64,000 nucleotides of DNA from Paeniglutamicibacter gangotriensis Lz1y (lineage in GTDB: Bacteria > Actinomycetota > Actinomycetes > Actinomycetales > Micrococcaceae). The stretch covers positions 172,100 to 236,099 of the forward strand of contig NZ_AOCK01000009.1 in NCBI RefSeq assembly GCF_000348945.1, given 5' to 3'. Below are positions 43,531-52,509 of the stretch, piece after piece; position 1 is the stretch's first letter, and every line of letters begins with the position of its first letter. The translations under genes were made by a program, and so were the position numbers. The notes beneath the pieces are model-generated. The model saw only the letters and a program-made list of their open reading frames with translations, did not search any database and was not told the DNA's origin.

Positions 43531-44700
43531 TCAGATCACTTCGGGCGACGGGCGACCGGCAGTGGAGCGCGCATGGGAAATCGGCGCCAGCAGCCGACGG
43601 ATGACCGTGCCTTCCGCCAACGCATCCAACACCTCGTTGATTTCAGCAAGCGGCCTGGTGTCGGTGTACAGCAGCTGCACCGGCAGTCTGCCCTCGCGCC
43701 AGGCCTGGACGAAGAAGGCAATGTCCGCCGCGGGCTTGGCATCCCCCATATAGGAGCCGAGCAGACGTTTGCCCGTCCCGGCAAAGGCGAGTGCCTGCAC
43801 TGTCAGCTGCGCCTCGGGGTGCGGCAGCCCCACGCAGACCACGGCACCGCCACGGGTCAGCACATCCAATGCCTGTCCGATCACGGCAGCGAATCCGGAG
43901 GCCTCGATCACTATATCGACCCCGTCGCCGGTGGCCCGATCGACCAGCTCCTGCGCTTGTGCGGGGGTGCCGACAGCGGTGGCTCCGCAGGCAAGCGCTA
44001 GGGCGTGTTTGTTCGTGTTCGGGTCGATGGCGATGATGCTGTCGGCTCCTTGGCGGACCGCACCCATGATCGCTGCCAGTCCCACGGCACCCAGCCCGTA
44101 GACGATCACCGATTGACCTGCCCCAAGCATCGCCGTGTGGCGGATCGCGCCGATACCGGTGAGTACCGCGCAGCCGAACATGGCCGCGACTTCGTCTGGC
44201 ACGTCCTCGTCGATGGGCACCACGGATTCTGCCGCAACCACCGAAAAGTCCGCAAAGGCGGAAACGCCCAGATGATGGTTGACCCGTTCCCCGCCGGGTC
44301 CACGCAGGAGGGCCGGGCCATGCAGGAGCTCACCGTCGTTATTGCTGACAGCTGCCCTATGGCACAGGGCAGGCCGCCCCGCAGCACAGGCGCGGCATGA
44401 TCCGCAGCTGGGAACAAAGACCAACACCACCTTCGTCCCGATCGTCAAATGCTGTACACCGTCTCCGAGCTGCGTGATGCGTCCCACCGCCTCATGCCCC
44501 AGGGCCATGGGCAGTGGTCGTAGCCGTGCCCCGTTGACCATCGAGAGGTCCGAATGGCACAGCGAGGACAAGATGATCTCCACTCCGACTTCACCGGCCC
44601 GGGGCTGTGGAGCGGCAAGTTCCTCGATGGACAGTGGACGGCCCGTGCCATAGGAGACCGTCCCATCCGTGGGTAAATGACGAAGGATCGCGGCACGCAT
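43531..44700 (-). CDS. Zinc-dependent medium-chain alcohol dehydrogenase
   Basis: 389 residues from ATG 44700. Catalytic zinc site LCHSDLSMVNG and GHEAVG; structural zinc cysteines CGSCRACAAGRPALC; NAD fold YGLGAVGLAAIMG. It resembles class III-like and aryl/long-chain alcohol dehydrogenases. Its ATG overlaps the TGA of the upstream dehydrogenase gene (TGATG), implying translational coupling. Because that upstream gene has an amber codon, coupling may be impaired. Confidence 0.88.
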   Translation of the reverse strand: MRAAILRHLPTDGTVSYGTGRPLSIEELAAPQPRAGEVGVEIILSSLCHSDLSMVNGARLRPLPMALGHEAVGRITQLGDGVQHLTIGTKVVLVFVPSCGSCRACAAGRPALCHRAAVSNNDGELLHGPALLRGPGGERVNHHLGVSAFADFSVVAAESVVPIDEDVPDEVAAMFGCAVLTGIGAIRHTAMLGAGQSVIVYGLGAVGLAAIMGAVRQGADSIIAIDPNTNKHALALACGATAVGTPAQAQELVDRATGDGVDIVIEASGFAAVIGQALDVLTRGGAVVCVGLPHPEAQLTVQALAFAGTGKRLLGSYMGDAKPAADIAFFVQAWREGRLPVQLLYTDTRPLAEINEVLDALAEGTVIRRLLAPISHARSTAGRPSPEVI

Positions 44701-45482
44701 CAGATGCTCCATCCGCCGTCGAGCACATAGGAGGCCCCGGTGACCATTGCTGCTTGCTCCGAGGCCAGGAACGTGACCAACGAAGCCACCTCGTGCGGTT
44801 CGACCAGCCGTTTGATCGCATTTTTGGTGAGCAGGACCGTTTCGAGCACGGTGTCCTCGTCGATGCCGCGGGTTGCTGCCTGGTCCTTGAGCTGGCCTTC
44901 GACCATGGCAGTGCGCACCTAGCCCGGGTTGACGCAGTTGCTCGTCACCCCGTGCCGCCCGCCCTCGCGGGCCGTGACCTTTGAAAGCCCCTCCAACCCA
45001 TGTTTGGCCGCCACGTAGGCGGACTTGAATTCGGAGGCGCGCAGACCATGGATCGAGCAGATACTGATGACCCGCCCGTATCCCTGCTCGTACATGTGCG
45101 GCAGCGCGGCACGGGTAAGCAGGAAGGGGACTTCCAGCATCAGCGTAAGGATCCGCCGAAAGGCCTGTGGCTCGAAGTCCTGGATCGGGGCGATGGTTTG
45201 GACCCCCGCGTTATTGACCAACACATCCACTTCCAGATGCAGTGACTCCAAGGCTGCAGTGTCTAGCAAATCCACCTCCCACGCTTCACCGTTGATCTCC
45301 CTAGCCAAGGCATCAGCTGCCGCGCCGTCACGGTCCGCTATGACGACGTGTGCACCTTGGGCGGCAAGAGTGTGGGCCATGGCCCTGCCTAGTCCACCGG
45401 CCCCGCCGGTGACCAGAACTCGTTTGCCGGCCAGCCCGGTGATCACTGGCGGGTAGGTGGCGGGCGCTGGCATCTCGGCCAT
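44700..45482 (-). pseudogene. Short-chain dehydrogenase (3-hydroxybutyrate dehydrogenase-like) with an internal amber codon
   Basis: 261 codons in one frame. NAD motif TGGAGGLGRAMA, NNAG, active-site YVAAK and the end GASYVLDGGWSI identify a classical SDR close to 3-hydroxybutyrate dehydrogenase. At 44921-44919 a TAG stands where the family has Tyr in NPGYVRT: NCVNPG-stop-VRTAMV. One C-to-G change from TAC would explain it. The rest of the frame is undamaged down to the C-terminus, so the lesion is recent, an error, or read through. GGAGG lies eight bases before ATG 45482. Confidence 0.85.
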
Positions 45483-45609
45483 GGAAAATACCTCCGGAGT
45501 CACTCAAAACTCAAATCCCTGCAGGTGGCGTCGGTTTTTGATGCCGGGCTCTGCCTTGAGCAGAGTATTACAGCGACGGGCTCGTCCGCACAAGGTACAG
45601 GTGTGCACA

Positions 45610-45654
45610 GCCCATGTGCGCGCCTGCATGGCCGCTGGCCCGGCGCACATGGGC
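45610..45654. repeat. Perfect 12-bp inverted repeat upstream of the dehydrogenase operon
   Basis: Arms GCCCATGTGCGC and GCGCACATGGGC with a 21-base loop, about 130 bp before the SDR start in the 500-bp region shared with the divergent gntR. It could be an operator or a leader hairpin. I see no other feature in 45504-45985. Confidence 0.6.
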
Positions 45655-45985
45655 CTTTGCGGTGTGGGGCCGATACCCTCCGGGCTTCCGCGTATCCGGA
45701 ACCACGGCTTCCAGTTGCCGTGAAGCGAGCCGTAACCTGTTTCGTATCCGGCTTCCTATACCTGCGGAGCCCAACATCCTGGAGGTTCCATCTCGATCGC
45801 CCATCGATCGTCCGTGGACATGCACCCACATAACGGCCCGAAACACACGAGGCTAACCGCCACGCAGTACGCGCCTTCGCGCCGTTGGCTTCGTAGTAAA
45901 TTGTTCCAGCAGCTGCTTGCGCCGAAAAACCGTCCGATGGGTTTACCCCCCTCCATTTAGCTGCGAACAATGAGAGACTCAGGCC

Positions 45986-46714
45986 ATGACTAGTCCTGAT
46001 TCCCGCACGTTGCCCCAACGCGGGCAGTCCCTGGCCGACCAGGTCATGAACTACGTGCGCCACTCCGTGTCGACCGGGGAGATGCAAACCGGACGGCTCT
46101 ACAGCATCTACCAACTTGCCGAGACCATGGGCATTTCGCGCTCGCCGGTCCGCGAAGGATTGCTGCGTCTTGAGGAAGCGGGCCTGATCGAGTTCTCCCG
46201 CAACCGCGGCTTCAGGATCGTGCCCACCAGCCCGTGGGATGTTGCGGAGATCTTCTCACTGCGTCTGGCCATTGAGGTCCCGGCAGCGCAGCGCGCCGCC
46301 GCGACCTGCACCCCCGAACTGGCCGTGGAGTTCGATGTGCTTCAGGACCGGATGCGGAGCTTGGCAGCCACGGGCGCCTCGGATGAATTCTTCGACTTCG
46401 ACCAGCAACTACACGATCTGGTCCTGGCTGCCGCGGGCTCGCATCGTGGGCGAAAGATCGTGAACCGCCTGCGCCTGGCCACCAAGTTGCTTGGCGTCTT
46501 CACCGTCGGCCAGGAGCGCACGCTGGATGACATCCTCACCGAGCACTCCCCCGTGATTGAGGCCATCACGGCCGGGGACGGTGCGCGGGCCGCCACCGCC
46601 ATGCATGCACATCTGACGATGACGGGGCGCCTGTTGGTGGCTCAGGCCGTTGCGGGCCAGGGACTGGAGCTGGACCCCGAGGAGCTGTGGAACGAGCTGA
46701 CTGCCGGCTACTGA
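45986..46714 (+). CDS. FCD-type GntR regulator, paralog of the gene at 28878
   Basis: 242 residues, nearly colinear with the regulator at 28878 (both start MTSPDSR.LPQRGQSLADQV and end with L.DP..LW.E.T.GY). Winged helix at residues ~10-75, FCD domain after. It is divergent from the SDR/ADH operon and probably controls it. CATGTTAC is absent from its control region, so its operator may differ; the inverted repeat at 45610 is a candidate. Confidence 0.9.
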   Translation: MTSPDSRTLPQRGQSLADQVMNYVRHSVSTGEMQTGRLYSIYQLAETMGISRSPVREGLLRLEEAGLIEFSRNRGFRIVPTSPWDVAEIFSLRLAIEVPAAQRAAATCTPELAVEFDVLQDRMRSLAATGASDEFFDFDQQLHDLVLAAAGSHRGRKIVNRLRLATKLLGVFTVGQERTLDDILTEHSPVIEAITAGDGARAATAMHAHLTMTGRLLVAQAVAGQGLELDPEELWNELTAGY

Positions 46715-46828
46715 GCAGCAGCACCGCTGGCCCCCGAGAATGCAGTGCTCAGATCCTGTTGCGCTGCCACCGGGCGACACCCTCCTGCCTCGCGGCGATG
46801 AACTGGTATCGATGGCACACTGGGACCC

Positions 46829-47128
46829 ATGAACGAACCAGTCGCAGCATCCCCGCCGCCTTCGAACACCCCGCGGCGCAGGCTACCGATGATCACTGCG
46901 GTTCTGGCGGGATTGCTACTTGTCGCCGGCGTGGTCACCCTTATCGTCGGACCCAGCGCCGCGTCTTCGTTTGGCTGGTTCGCCTACGCTCCGTTGAGCG
47001 ACGAGGTCTTTGCCCCGGGCATGCACTTCCTGACCACGGCCCAGATCCTCGGGTGGACCTTCATCGCCTGTGCCGCATGCGCTACAGCATTCTGGGCAGG
47101 TCTTGCCGTGGCACGGCGCCGGAGCTGA
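46829..47128 (+). CDS. Small membrane protein with two helices
   Basis: 99 residues. A proline-rich cytoplasmic start (PVAASPPPSNTPRRR) precedes helix one (ITAVLAGLLLVAGVVTLIVG). An external loop follows (FGWFAYAPLSDEVFAPGMHF), then helix two (LGWTFIACAACATAFWAGLA) and a basic tail ARRRS. The loop resembles conserved actinobacterial small membrane proteins of unknown role. Confidence 0.65.
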   Translation: MNEPVAASPPPSNTPRRRLPMITAVLAGLLLVAGVVTLIVGPSAASSFGWFAYAPLSDEVFAPGMHFLTTAQILGWTFIACAACATAFWAGLAVARRRS

Positions 47129-47149
47129 TTGGCCGGAGCTCCCACGGGA

Positions 47150-47887
47150 TCAGGAGACGAGCAGCTGCGCATGCCTGCCGTATTCGGCCAGCAGGTCCGC
47201 GATGAAGGTCTCGGTGTCGTAGCCGGGCAGCAGGTCATCGACCGCACCGACGGTGGACGGGTCCATGGGGATTTCCATGGCCCGGTAGACATCGTCGAGC
47301 ACCGCCCGAATGGGTGCCGAGTCCTCGATGACAAACACGCTGGAAAACAACCAGGCCCCCGCGACCACGCGCTGCGCGGTGCCCACCAGCTTGATGGCAC
47401 CCCCGGGCGCCGGCTCCCCGGGGCGAACACCGTGGACGCTGTATTCCCCGACGCAGTATTCCCCGGGGATCTTCCCCACCCGGGCATCGATGCCCGCAGT
47501 GCGCAGGGCATCGGCATATAACGTGCCCAATACCTTGAAGCGCAGCTGGTGGCCCAGCATGGCCTCGGTGGCGGGTTCGACATGGTCAACGATCACCGTT
47601 CCGCGGTGGTAGGCCGCCGCACGCCCGCCGGCCTTGCGCACCACCGGGGCAAACCCGTGTTCCAGGGAGTGTGCCACGGCCTGCCCGTAGCCCTCCAGCC
47701 GCACATCGCGCTGCCCGAACGCCACCGTGGGTTCCGGGCGATAAAGCCGCAGGGTCGCGGGCGAGTGCCCATCGCGGACCGACTCGAGCAGTTTGATCCC
47801 GCCCAGTAGATCCGCCTCGGCGTCTCCGGTGGGGTCCTCGATGCGGATTTGCAGGGGGTGGTCGGCATCGGGATTCCAAAGGCTCAT
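47150..47887 (-). CDS. Lipoate-protein ligase A-like (BPL/LplA/LipB fold) protein
   Basis: 245 residues of the biotin/lipoate ligase fold. VVRKAGGRAAAYHRGTVIVD corresponds to the family RRxxGGGxVxH motif, and GAIKLVGTAQRV carries the conserved Lys. The C-terminal accessory domain of LplA is absent, as in octanoyl/lipoyl amidotransferases. It attaches or transfers lipoyl groups to E2/H proteins. ATP-dependent ligation versus transfer cannot be decided here. Confidence 0.82.
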   Translation of the reverse strand: MSLWNPDADHPLQIRIEDPTGDAEADLLGGIKLLESVRDGHSPATLRLYRPEPTVAFGQRDVRLEGYGQAVAHSLEHGFAPVVRKAGGRAAAYHRGTVIVDHVEPATEAMLGHQLRFKVLGTLYADALRTAGIDARVGKIPGEYCVGEYSVHGVRPGEPAPGGAIKLVGTAQRVVAGAWLFSSVFVIEDSAPIRAVLDDVYRAMEIPMDPSTVGAVDDLLPGYDTETFIADLLAEYGRHAQLLVS

Positions 47888-47924
47888 GGGGACGATTGTA
47901 GGTCCGGATGCGTGTCGGTGAATA

Positions 47925-48557
47925 ATGGGTGTCGTGCCGAAACAACAAACACCATTGATTTTGCTGGGCGGGGCCTCCGGATCTGGGAAGTCCTACCTCG
48001 CCAACCGCTTCGGCCGACCTCATTTGGAGCTGGACAACTTCTACCGGGAAATCTCCGAGCACACTGCCGATTCCCCGTTGCCGCAGACCGGCTACGGGGA
48101 AATCGACTGGGACCATCCAGGCACCTGGAATTGCAACAAGGCCGTTGATGCCCTGATCGAGCTGCTGGAGCCCGGACAGACCCAGGTCCCCAACTACTCG
48201 ATCAGCACTTCCAGCTACGACGGTACGCACCGAATTGAGCTCAATGGCGGACCATTGCTCGCTGAGGGGATCTTCGTCAGTGAGCTTTTGTCCCCACTTC
48301 GGCGTCTGGGCGTGCCGGTGCAGGCCTATTACATCGAGGTATCCGCGGTTACCACCGCCGTCAGGCGTTTCGTACGCGACGTCAAGGAACGTCGCAAACC
48401 CATTTTGTTCCTGCTCAAGCGCGGTTACGCGCTCTTTCGCGCCGACCGCCAAATCCGTGGCAGGCATCTGGACGCCGGGTTCACCCCGATGAAGAAGAAA
48501 TCCGTGAAGAAGCTCCTGGCGGCTGTAGCACGGGGAGAATTGCCCCACAGCCCTTGA
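47925..48557 (+). CDS. P-loop NTP kinase (uridine kinase-like)
   Basis: 210 residues. Walker A GGASGSGKS (residues 15-23) follows a short hydrophobic strand. LELDNFYRE corresponds to the uridine kinase DxFY motif, and DWDHPGTWN matches the DWDxP pattern. Divergent from the lipoate ligase, 37 bp apart. Phosphorylation of a nucleoside is likely but unproven. Confidence 0.8.
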   Translation: MGVVPKQQTPLILLGGASGSGKSYLANRFGRPHLELDNFYREISEHTADSPLPQTGYGEIDWDHPGTWNCNKAVDALIELLEPGQTQVPNYSISTSSYDGTHRIELNGGPLLAEGIFVSELLSPLRRLGVPVQAYYIEVSAVTTAVRRFVRDVKERRKPILFLLKRGYALFRADRQIRGRHLDAGFTPMKKKSVKKLLAAVARGELPHSP

Positions 48558-48637
48558 CGTACATGCCCCTCCGGGTTCAAATGTAAGTAGGACGCTTGGC
48601 ATCCACGGAGCCGGGCCCCGGACTGGGAGGTGATGTG

Positions 48638-49204
48638 ATGCTCGCCCCGATACTCGGAGCGTTAGCGGTCCTCGCTGCCGCATCCACGGTCTGGCTCGTC
48701 AAGACCCGGCCCACGACCCAGCAAGATCCCGACGCCGCGTTTTGGTACGTCTTCGCCGGCGTCTCCTTGGTGTTTCCGTTGTTCTTGGGCGTCGGTCTCA
48801 TCAACAGGTGGTTCGGTCTGGCAACTCTGGCCATGGTGGCGGCCACCATCCTGGCCACCAACAGATTCTCTTCCAACGCCCTGCAGCGGAGGCAGGCCGG
48901 AGAGCAAGCATCGCTGATCTCCTCCGAGCATTCGGCCCTGGCCATTCGTCACGCCTCGGTGCTCACGGCCTGGAGCCGCTACGAACTGGATCCCGCGGCG
49001 GCCATTGCTCATCCGAACATGAACGACGTAAATGCCCCGGCAACAGCGGAACTCGCTCGTGCACTTGCCGCCGCGGAGGCCGCACGCACCATGGGAACCG
49101 GGTACCGGCAGGCGGTCGCGGGCTTGGAAGCTGCATTCCGTCGCGCCGAAAAAACCCAAGCGCAGGTCATCGACGGCTTGGATCCGCACCACGTCGACAT
49201 CTGA
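48638..49204 (+). CDS. Hypothetical membrane protein with cytoplasmic coiled tail
   Basis: 188 residues. Three hydrophobic segments at the N-terminus (APILGALAVLAAASTVWLV, YVFAGVSLVFPLFLGVGLI, WFGLATLAMVAATILA), then a helical Ala-rich C-terminal region (ELARALAAAEAARTMGTGYR, then QAVAGLEAAFRRAEKTQAQV). The start at 48638 follows a perfect GGGAGG. The family is not recognised. Confidence 0.65.
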   Translation: MLAPILGALAVLAAASTVWLVKTRPTTQQDPDAAFWYVFAGVSLVFPLFLGVGLINRWFGLATLAMVAATILATNRFSSNALQRRQAGEQASLISSEHSALAIRHASVLTAWSRYELDPAAAIAHPNMNDVNAPATAELARALAAAEAARTMGTGYRQAVAGLEAAFRRAEKTQAQVIDGLDPHHVDI

Positions 49205-49529
49205 GACCGGGCCGGCACGGAAGCCGCCCAGCACGGGCCGGTGTGGGTGTTGCCGTTATCCGCGCGGTGTAGCCAGCACCGGCACCAGGTTCGATGCGTG
49301 GACCCGAGGGTCCCCCGGTCCACGGATGTGGCCGTTCCCCGGGCGCCGCTGCACTCTCATGAGCATTTGGACGGCATTATTCCGGGGCTGCAAAGCCACA
49401 AACTCGGACACTCAGGAAGCATTGGCCAAGGCCCCATGCAGGAGGTTGAGCGCGTAACATCGGAATCGGCAGAACCGGGCTTGAAACGAAGTTTGTCCCT
49501 GGCATAGCTGCTGTTGTTAGGAGTCAGTG
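49205..49529. other. Intergenic stretch without a supportable gene
   Basis: 325 bases between convergent genes. The frames present have neither a good ribosome site nor family-like composition. A terminator hairpin begins at 49530. Confidence 0.4.
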
Positions 49530-49552
49530 CCGTGCCGGCGTCGCCGGCACGG
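49530..49552. terminator. Hairpin after the thioesterase gene
   Basis: CCGTGCCGGC-GTC-GCCGGCACGG, a perfect 10-bp stem with a 3-base loop, four bases beyond the stop of the leftward gene. TTT follows on the plus strand. Confidence 0.65.
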
Positions 49553-49556
49553 TTTG

Positions 49557-50387
49557 CTAGGCCGACACCGGGGACGGGCGCACCGTGAGGATCTGCTCGC
49601 TGCGTCCAAACGGGCCATGCACGTCGTGCAGCACCGCACTGGTCAGCCCGATCCCATCGACGCCGTAGGTCTGTTGCGCTTCGAGGCCCAACCATTCCCC
49701 GGCAGGCGCGCGGTACATATGGATTTGCAGGTCCACGTTCGGGAACATCCAGGAAGCCGGGCCGGGTTCCACGCGTGGCGCGACGCCGTTGGCGGTATCG
49801 ATCATGCCCAGCAAACGCACCATGTCTGAGGTCGCGACGCCATCGACCATCTCGAATTTGTTGCGCATCCAGACCACACCCTTGCCCGGTCGGTGTCCGG
49901 CCGCGCCACGGAATTCCAGGCCCTCGATGTACCCGCCGGGCCACTGCGTCATGCCGACGAACGGTTCCAGTTCCCCGGGGTCCACCACCGCGGCGTCCTC
50001 ACTGGCAGCCACCACTGAGCTATCCAGCGTCGCGAGCCTCCAGCCACGGGCCACAATGCACGTACGACCCTGGGAAACCATCTCGGCCTCGATCAGTTCG
50101 ATGGTGCGACCCGGGCGGAGCAGTCGCGTCTTGATCTGGAATTCCCCGCCATGGATAATCCCGTAGATGTCCAAGCTGACCCGAGCCATGCGCATATCGC
50201 TGCGCGGGGCGAACAATTCCATCTCATGGACCAGGATCCCGGTGGCGGGCGCCATGTGCTGTTCGTGCGGGTTCCAGGCACCCTGTGCGTGCACCGTGGA
50301 GCGGTAGCGCCCTTCCCCGGTTTGCTGGTAGTAGAAATCGCCCGCTGCGAGTTCGGGAAGATTCTTTTCGGCCGCAGTCTGCGTCAT
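49557..50387 (-). CDS. Acyl-CoA thioesterase family protein (double hot-dog)
   Basis: 276 residues with two hot-dog repeats, the TesB-like layout: the first half contains RYRSTVHAQGAWNPHEQHMA and LIEAEMVSQGRTCIVARGWR, the second ends VDLQIHMYRAPAGEWLGLEA and GIGLTSAVLHDVHGPFGRSE. It hydrolyses acyl-CoA of unknown chain length. Start ATG 50387 follows AAAGGG; the longer frame upstream has no homology. Confidence 0.82.
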   Translation of the reverse strand: MTQTAAEKNLPELAAGDFYYQQTGEGRYRSTVHAQGAWNPHEQHMAPATGILVHEMELFAPRSDMRMARVSLDIYGIIHGGEFQIKTRLLRPGRTIELIEAEMVSQGRTCIVARGWRLATLDSSVVAASEDAAVVDPGELEPFVGMTQWPGGYIEGLEFRGAAGHRPGKGVVWMRNKFEMVDGVATSDMVRLLGMIDTANGVAPRVEPGPASWMFPNVDLQIHMYRAPAGEWLGLEAQQTYGVDGIGLTSAVLHDVHGPFGRSEQILTVRPSPVSA

Positions 50388-50584
50388 GGTGCTAAATCCC
50401 TTTGTTCCGTGGCCCTGCGGCCACCTGCTGTATCTGCCACCCAGCTTAACCACCAATGCGACCGACGCCACAATCGCGGGCTCGGGCGTTCACCTCGCCG
50501 CCAGATGTCCGTACCTAGATTGGCACTGGTCAACGGCGTAGTGTGGGCAGTGTTCGCCCGTTCACCTGCAGGAATGAGATACAC

Positions 50585-52309
50585 ATGCCCACCGTCGCGG
50601 AAACCATGGTCTCCACACTCAAGGCCAACGGAGTCAAACGCATCTACGGAGTTGCCGGAGATTCGCTCAACGGCCTCACCGATGCCATGCGCAAGGACGG
50701 CGGCATCGACTGGTTGGGTGTGCGGCACGAAGAAACCGCAGCATTCGCTGCCGGGGCCGAAGCCGAAATGACCGGAAACATCACGGTTTGCGCCGGAAGC
50801 TGTGGGCCGGGAAACCTCCACTTGATCAATGGTCTCTACGACGCCAACCGCAACCGGGTCCCGATGCTGGCGATCGCGGCGCACATCCCCAGCTCGGAGA
50901 TCGGCAGCAACTACTTCCAGGAAACCCATCCCGCCGAGCTCTTTCGCGAGGCCTCGGTGTTCTGCGAGGTGGTTTCCACCCCCGATCAGATGCCGCGCCT
51001 GCTGGAAATCGCGATGCGCACCGCGATCGAGCGCCGCGGAGTAGCGGTGCTGGTGATGCCCGGTGACGTCGCACTGGCCGAGGCAGCCGGAACCCACGTC
51101 TCGGTGATCACCCCCAGCCGCTCCGCTGTCCTACCCCATGCCGAAGACCTGGCTCGTGCCGCCGATCTGCTCAATGCGGCCAAGAAGGTCACAATCCTGG
51201 CCGGCGCCGGAGTCGCAGGTGCCCACCAGCAGGTCCTGCAGACCGCTGGGCTGCTCGGCGCCCCGGTCGTGCACGCAATGCGCGGCAAGGAACACATCGA
51301 ATACGAGAACCCCTACGACGTCGGGATGACCGGGCTGCTCGGGTTCGCCTCCGGCTACCGGGCCATGGACGCGGCCGACACGATCCTGCTGCTGGGCACC
51401 GACTTCCCCTACCAGCAGTTCTACCCGCAGCATGCAACCATCATCCAGGTCGATGTACGCGGGGAACAGCTGGGACGACGCACCAAAATCGACGCGGGCC
51501 TGGTCGGGACCGTCGCCGACACCTTGGAGGTCTTGGCACCGCTGCTGACGCAGAAAAAGGACACCTCGCACCTGCGTGATGCGCAGAAGCATTACCGCAA
51601 AACCCGCGAGAAACTCGACGACCTGGCCACCCCGGCGCGCAAGGGCGCCAAGATCCACCCGCAATACCTGGCCCGCCTCCTAGACGAGCTGGCCGACGAC
51701 GATGCGGTGTTCCTGCCCGATGTGGGCTCCCCGGTGGTCTGGGCCTCCCGCTACCTGAAGATGAATGGCAAGCGCCGGCTGCTGGGCTCCTTCAGCCACG
51801 GCTCCATGGCCAACTCGATCCCGCAGGCCATCGGTGTCCAGGCTTCCCATCCACAGAGGCAGGTCGTCACGCTCTCGGGCGACGGCGGGCTGGCCATGCT
51901 GATGGGCGATTTGCTCACCCTTGTCCAGTCCAAGCTGCCGGTCAAGATGGTGGTGTTCAACAACTCCTCGTTGAACTTCGTGGAGCTGGAGATGAAGGCC
52001 GCAGGGTTCGTCACCTTCGCCACCGACCTCGACAACCCAAACTTCGCCGACGTCGCCACGGCTCTGGGTATCCGAGGGTTCCGGGTGGAGAACTCCAAGG
52101 ACCTACCCAAGGCCCTGGCCGCGGCCCTGGCCCACGACGGGCCGGCGCTCATCGACGTGGTCACGGACCGGCAGGAACTATCCATGCCTCCGGCCATCAC
52201 CGCGGAACAGGCCAAGGGCTTCGCGCTCTATGCCATCCGCACGGTGATGTCCGGGAAGGGCGACGAGCTGCTGGATTTGGCCGCCACCAACTGGCGCCAG
52301 CTCTTTTAG
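50585..52309 (+). CDS. poxB: Pyruvate dehydrogenase (quinone)/pyruvate oxidase, ThDP-dependent
   Basis: 574 residues (E. coli PoxB has 572). The ThDP-activating Glu is in RHEETAAFAAGAEAEM. The diphosphate-binding motif LSGDGGLAMLMGDLLTLVQS leads to the NN of VVFNNSSLN. The middle FAD-type domain contains ILLLGTDFPYQQFYP. PoxB oxidises pyruvate to acetate and CO2, passing electrons to quinone at the membrane. Start ATG 50585 has AGGA upstream. The divergent thioesterase shares the 200-bp control region. Confidence 0.93.
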   Translation: MPTVAETMVSTLKANGVKRIYGVAGDSLNGLTDAMRKDGGIDWLGVRHEETAAFAAGAEAEMTGNITVCAGSCGPGNLHLINGLYDANRNRVPMLAIAAHIPSSEIGSNYFQETHPAELFREASVFCEVVSTPDQMPRLLEIAMRTAIERRGVAVLVMPGDVALAEAAGTHVSVITPSRSAVLPHAEDLARAADLLNAAKKVTILAGAGVAGAHQQVLQTAGLLGAPVVHAMRGKEHIEYENPYDVGMTGLLGFASGYRAMDAADTILLLGTDFPYQQFYPQHATIIQVDVRGEQLGRRTKIDAGLVGTVADTLEVLAPLLTQKKDTSHLRDAQKHYRKTREKLDDLATPARKGAKIHPQYLARLLDELADDDAVFLPDVGSPVVWASRYLKMNGKRRLLGSFSHGSMANSIPQAIGVQASHPQRQVVTLSGDGGLAMLMGDLLTLVQSKLPVKMVVFNNSSLNFVELEMKAAGFVTFATDLDNPNFADVATALGIRGFRVENSKDLPKALAAALAHDGPALIDVVTDRQELSMPPAITAEQAKGFALYAIRTVMSGKGDELLDLAATNWRQLF

Positions 52310-52310
52310 C

Positions 52311-52351
52311 GCGATGTGCCGGGGTCGGCGAAGGCCGGGGCCCGGCATCGC
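52311..52351 (+). terminator. Hairpin after poxB
   Basis: GCGATG-GCCGGG pairs with CCCGGC-CATCGC with a single bulged T. It begins one base after the poxB stop. No T run follows. Confidence 0.6.
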
Positions 52352-52454
52352 AGCCCGCGGTTTGCCGGATTCGGCGACGGGTGCCTACCGCAATACGTCG
52401 CCCGGCATCATGTGGGCCGCATAACGAATGAACAACAAAATCGCATCAATTCAC

Positions 52455-52489
52455 TGACTGTCAGTCAAGGACATTGCGTAAATCGCAAT
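52455..52489. promoter_or_regulatory. Two operator-like palindromes before the carnitine operon
   Basis: TGACTG-T-CAGTCA at 52455-52467 and ATTGCG-TAAAT-CGCAAT at 52473-52489, both perfect. They lie 21-55 bases before the regulator start. Two unlike sites match the two different DNA-binding domains of the regulator. Confidence 0.65.
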
Positions 52490-52509
52490 ACTTGACCTAG
52501 TCTTGCTCA

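Noticed and set aside
45500..46114. 204-codon minus-strand ORF upstream of the SDR
   Set aside because: It is antisense to the start of the GntR gene and has no family similarity.
49241..49507. 88-codon plus-strand ORF
   Set aside because: No ribosome site, random-looking composition, and no continuation of homology.
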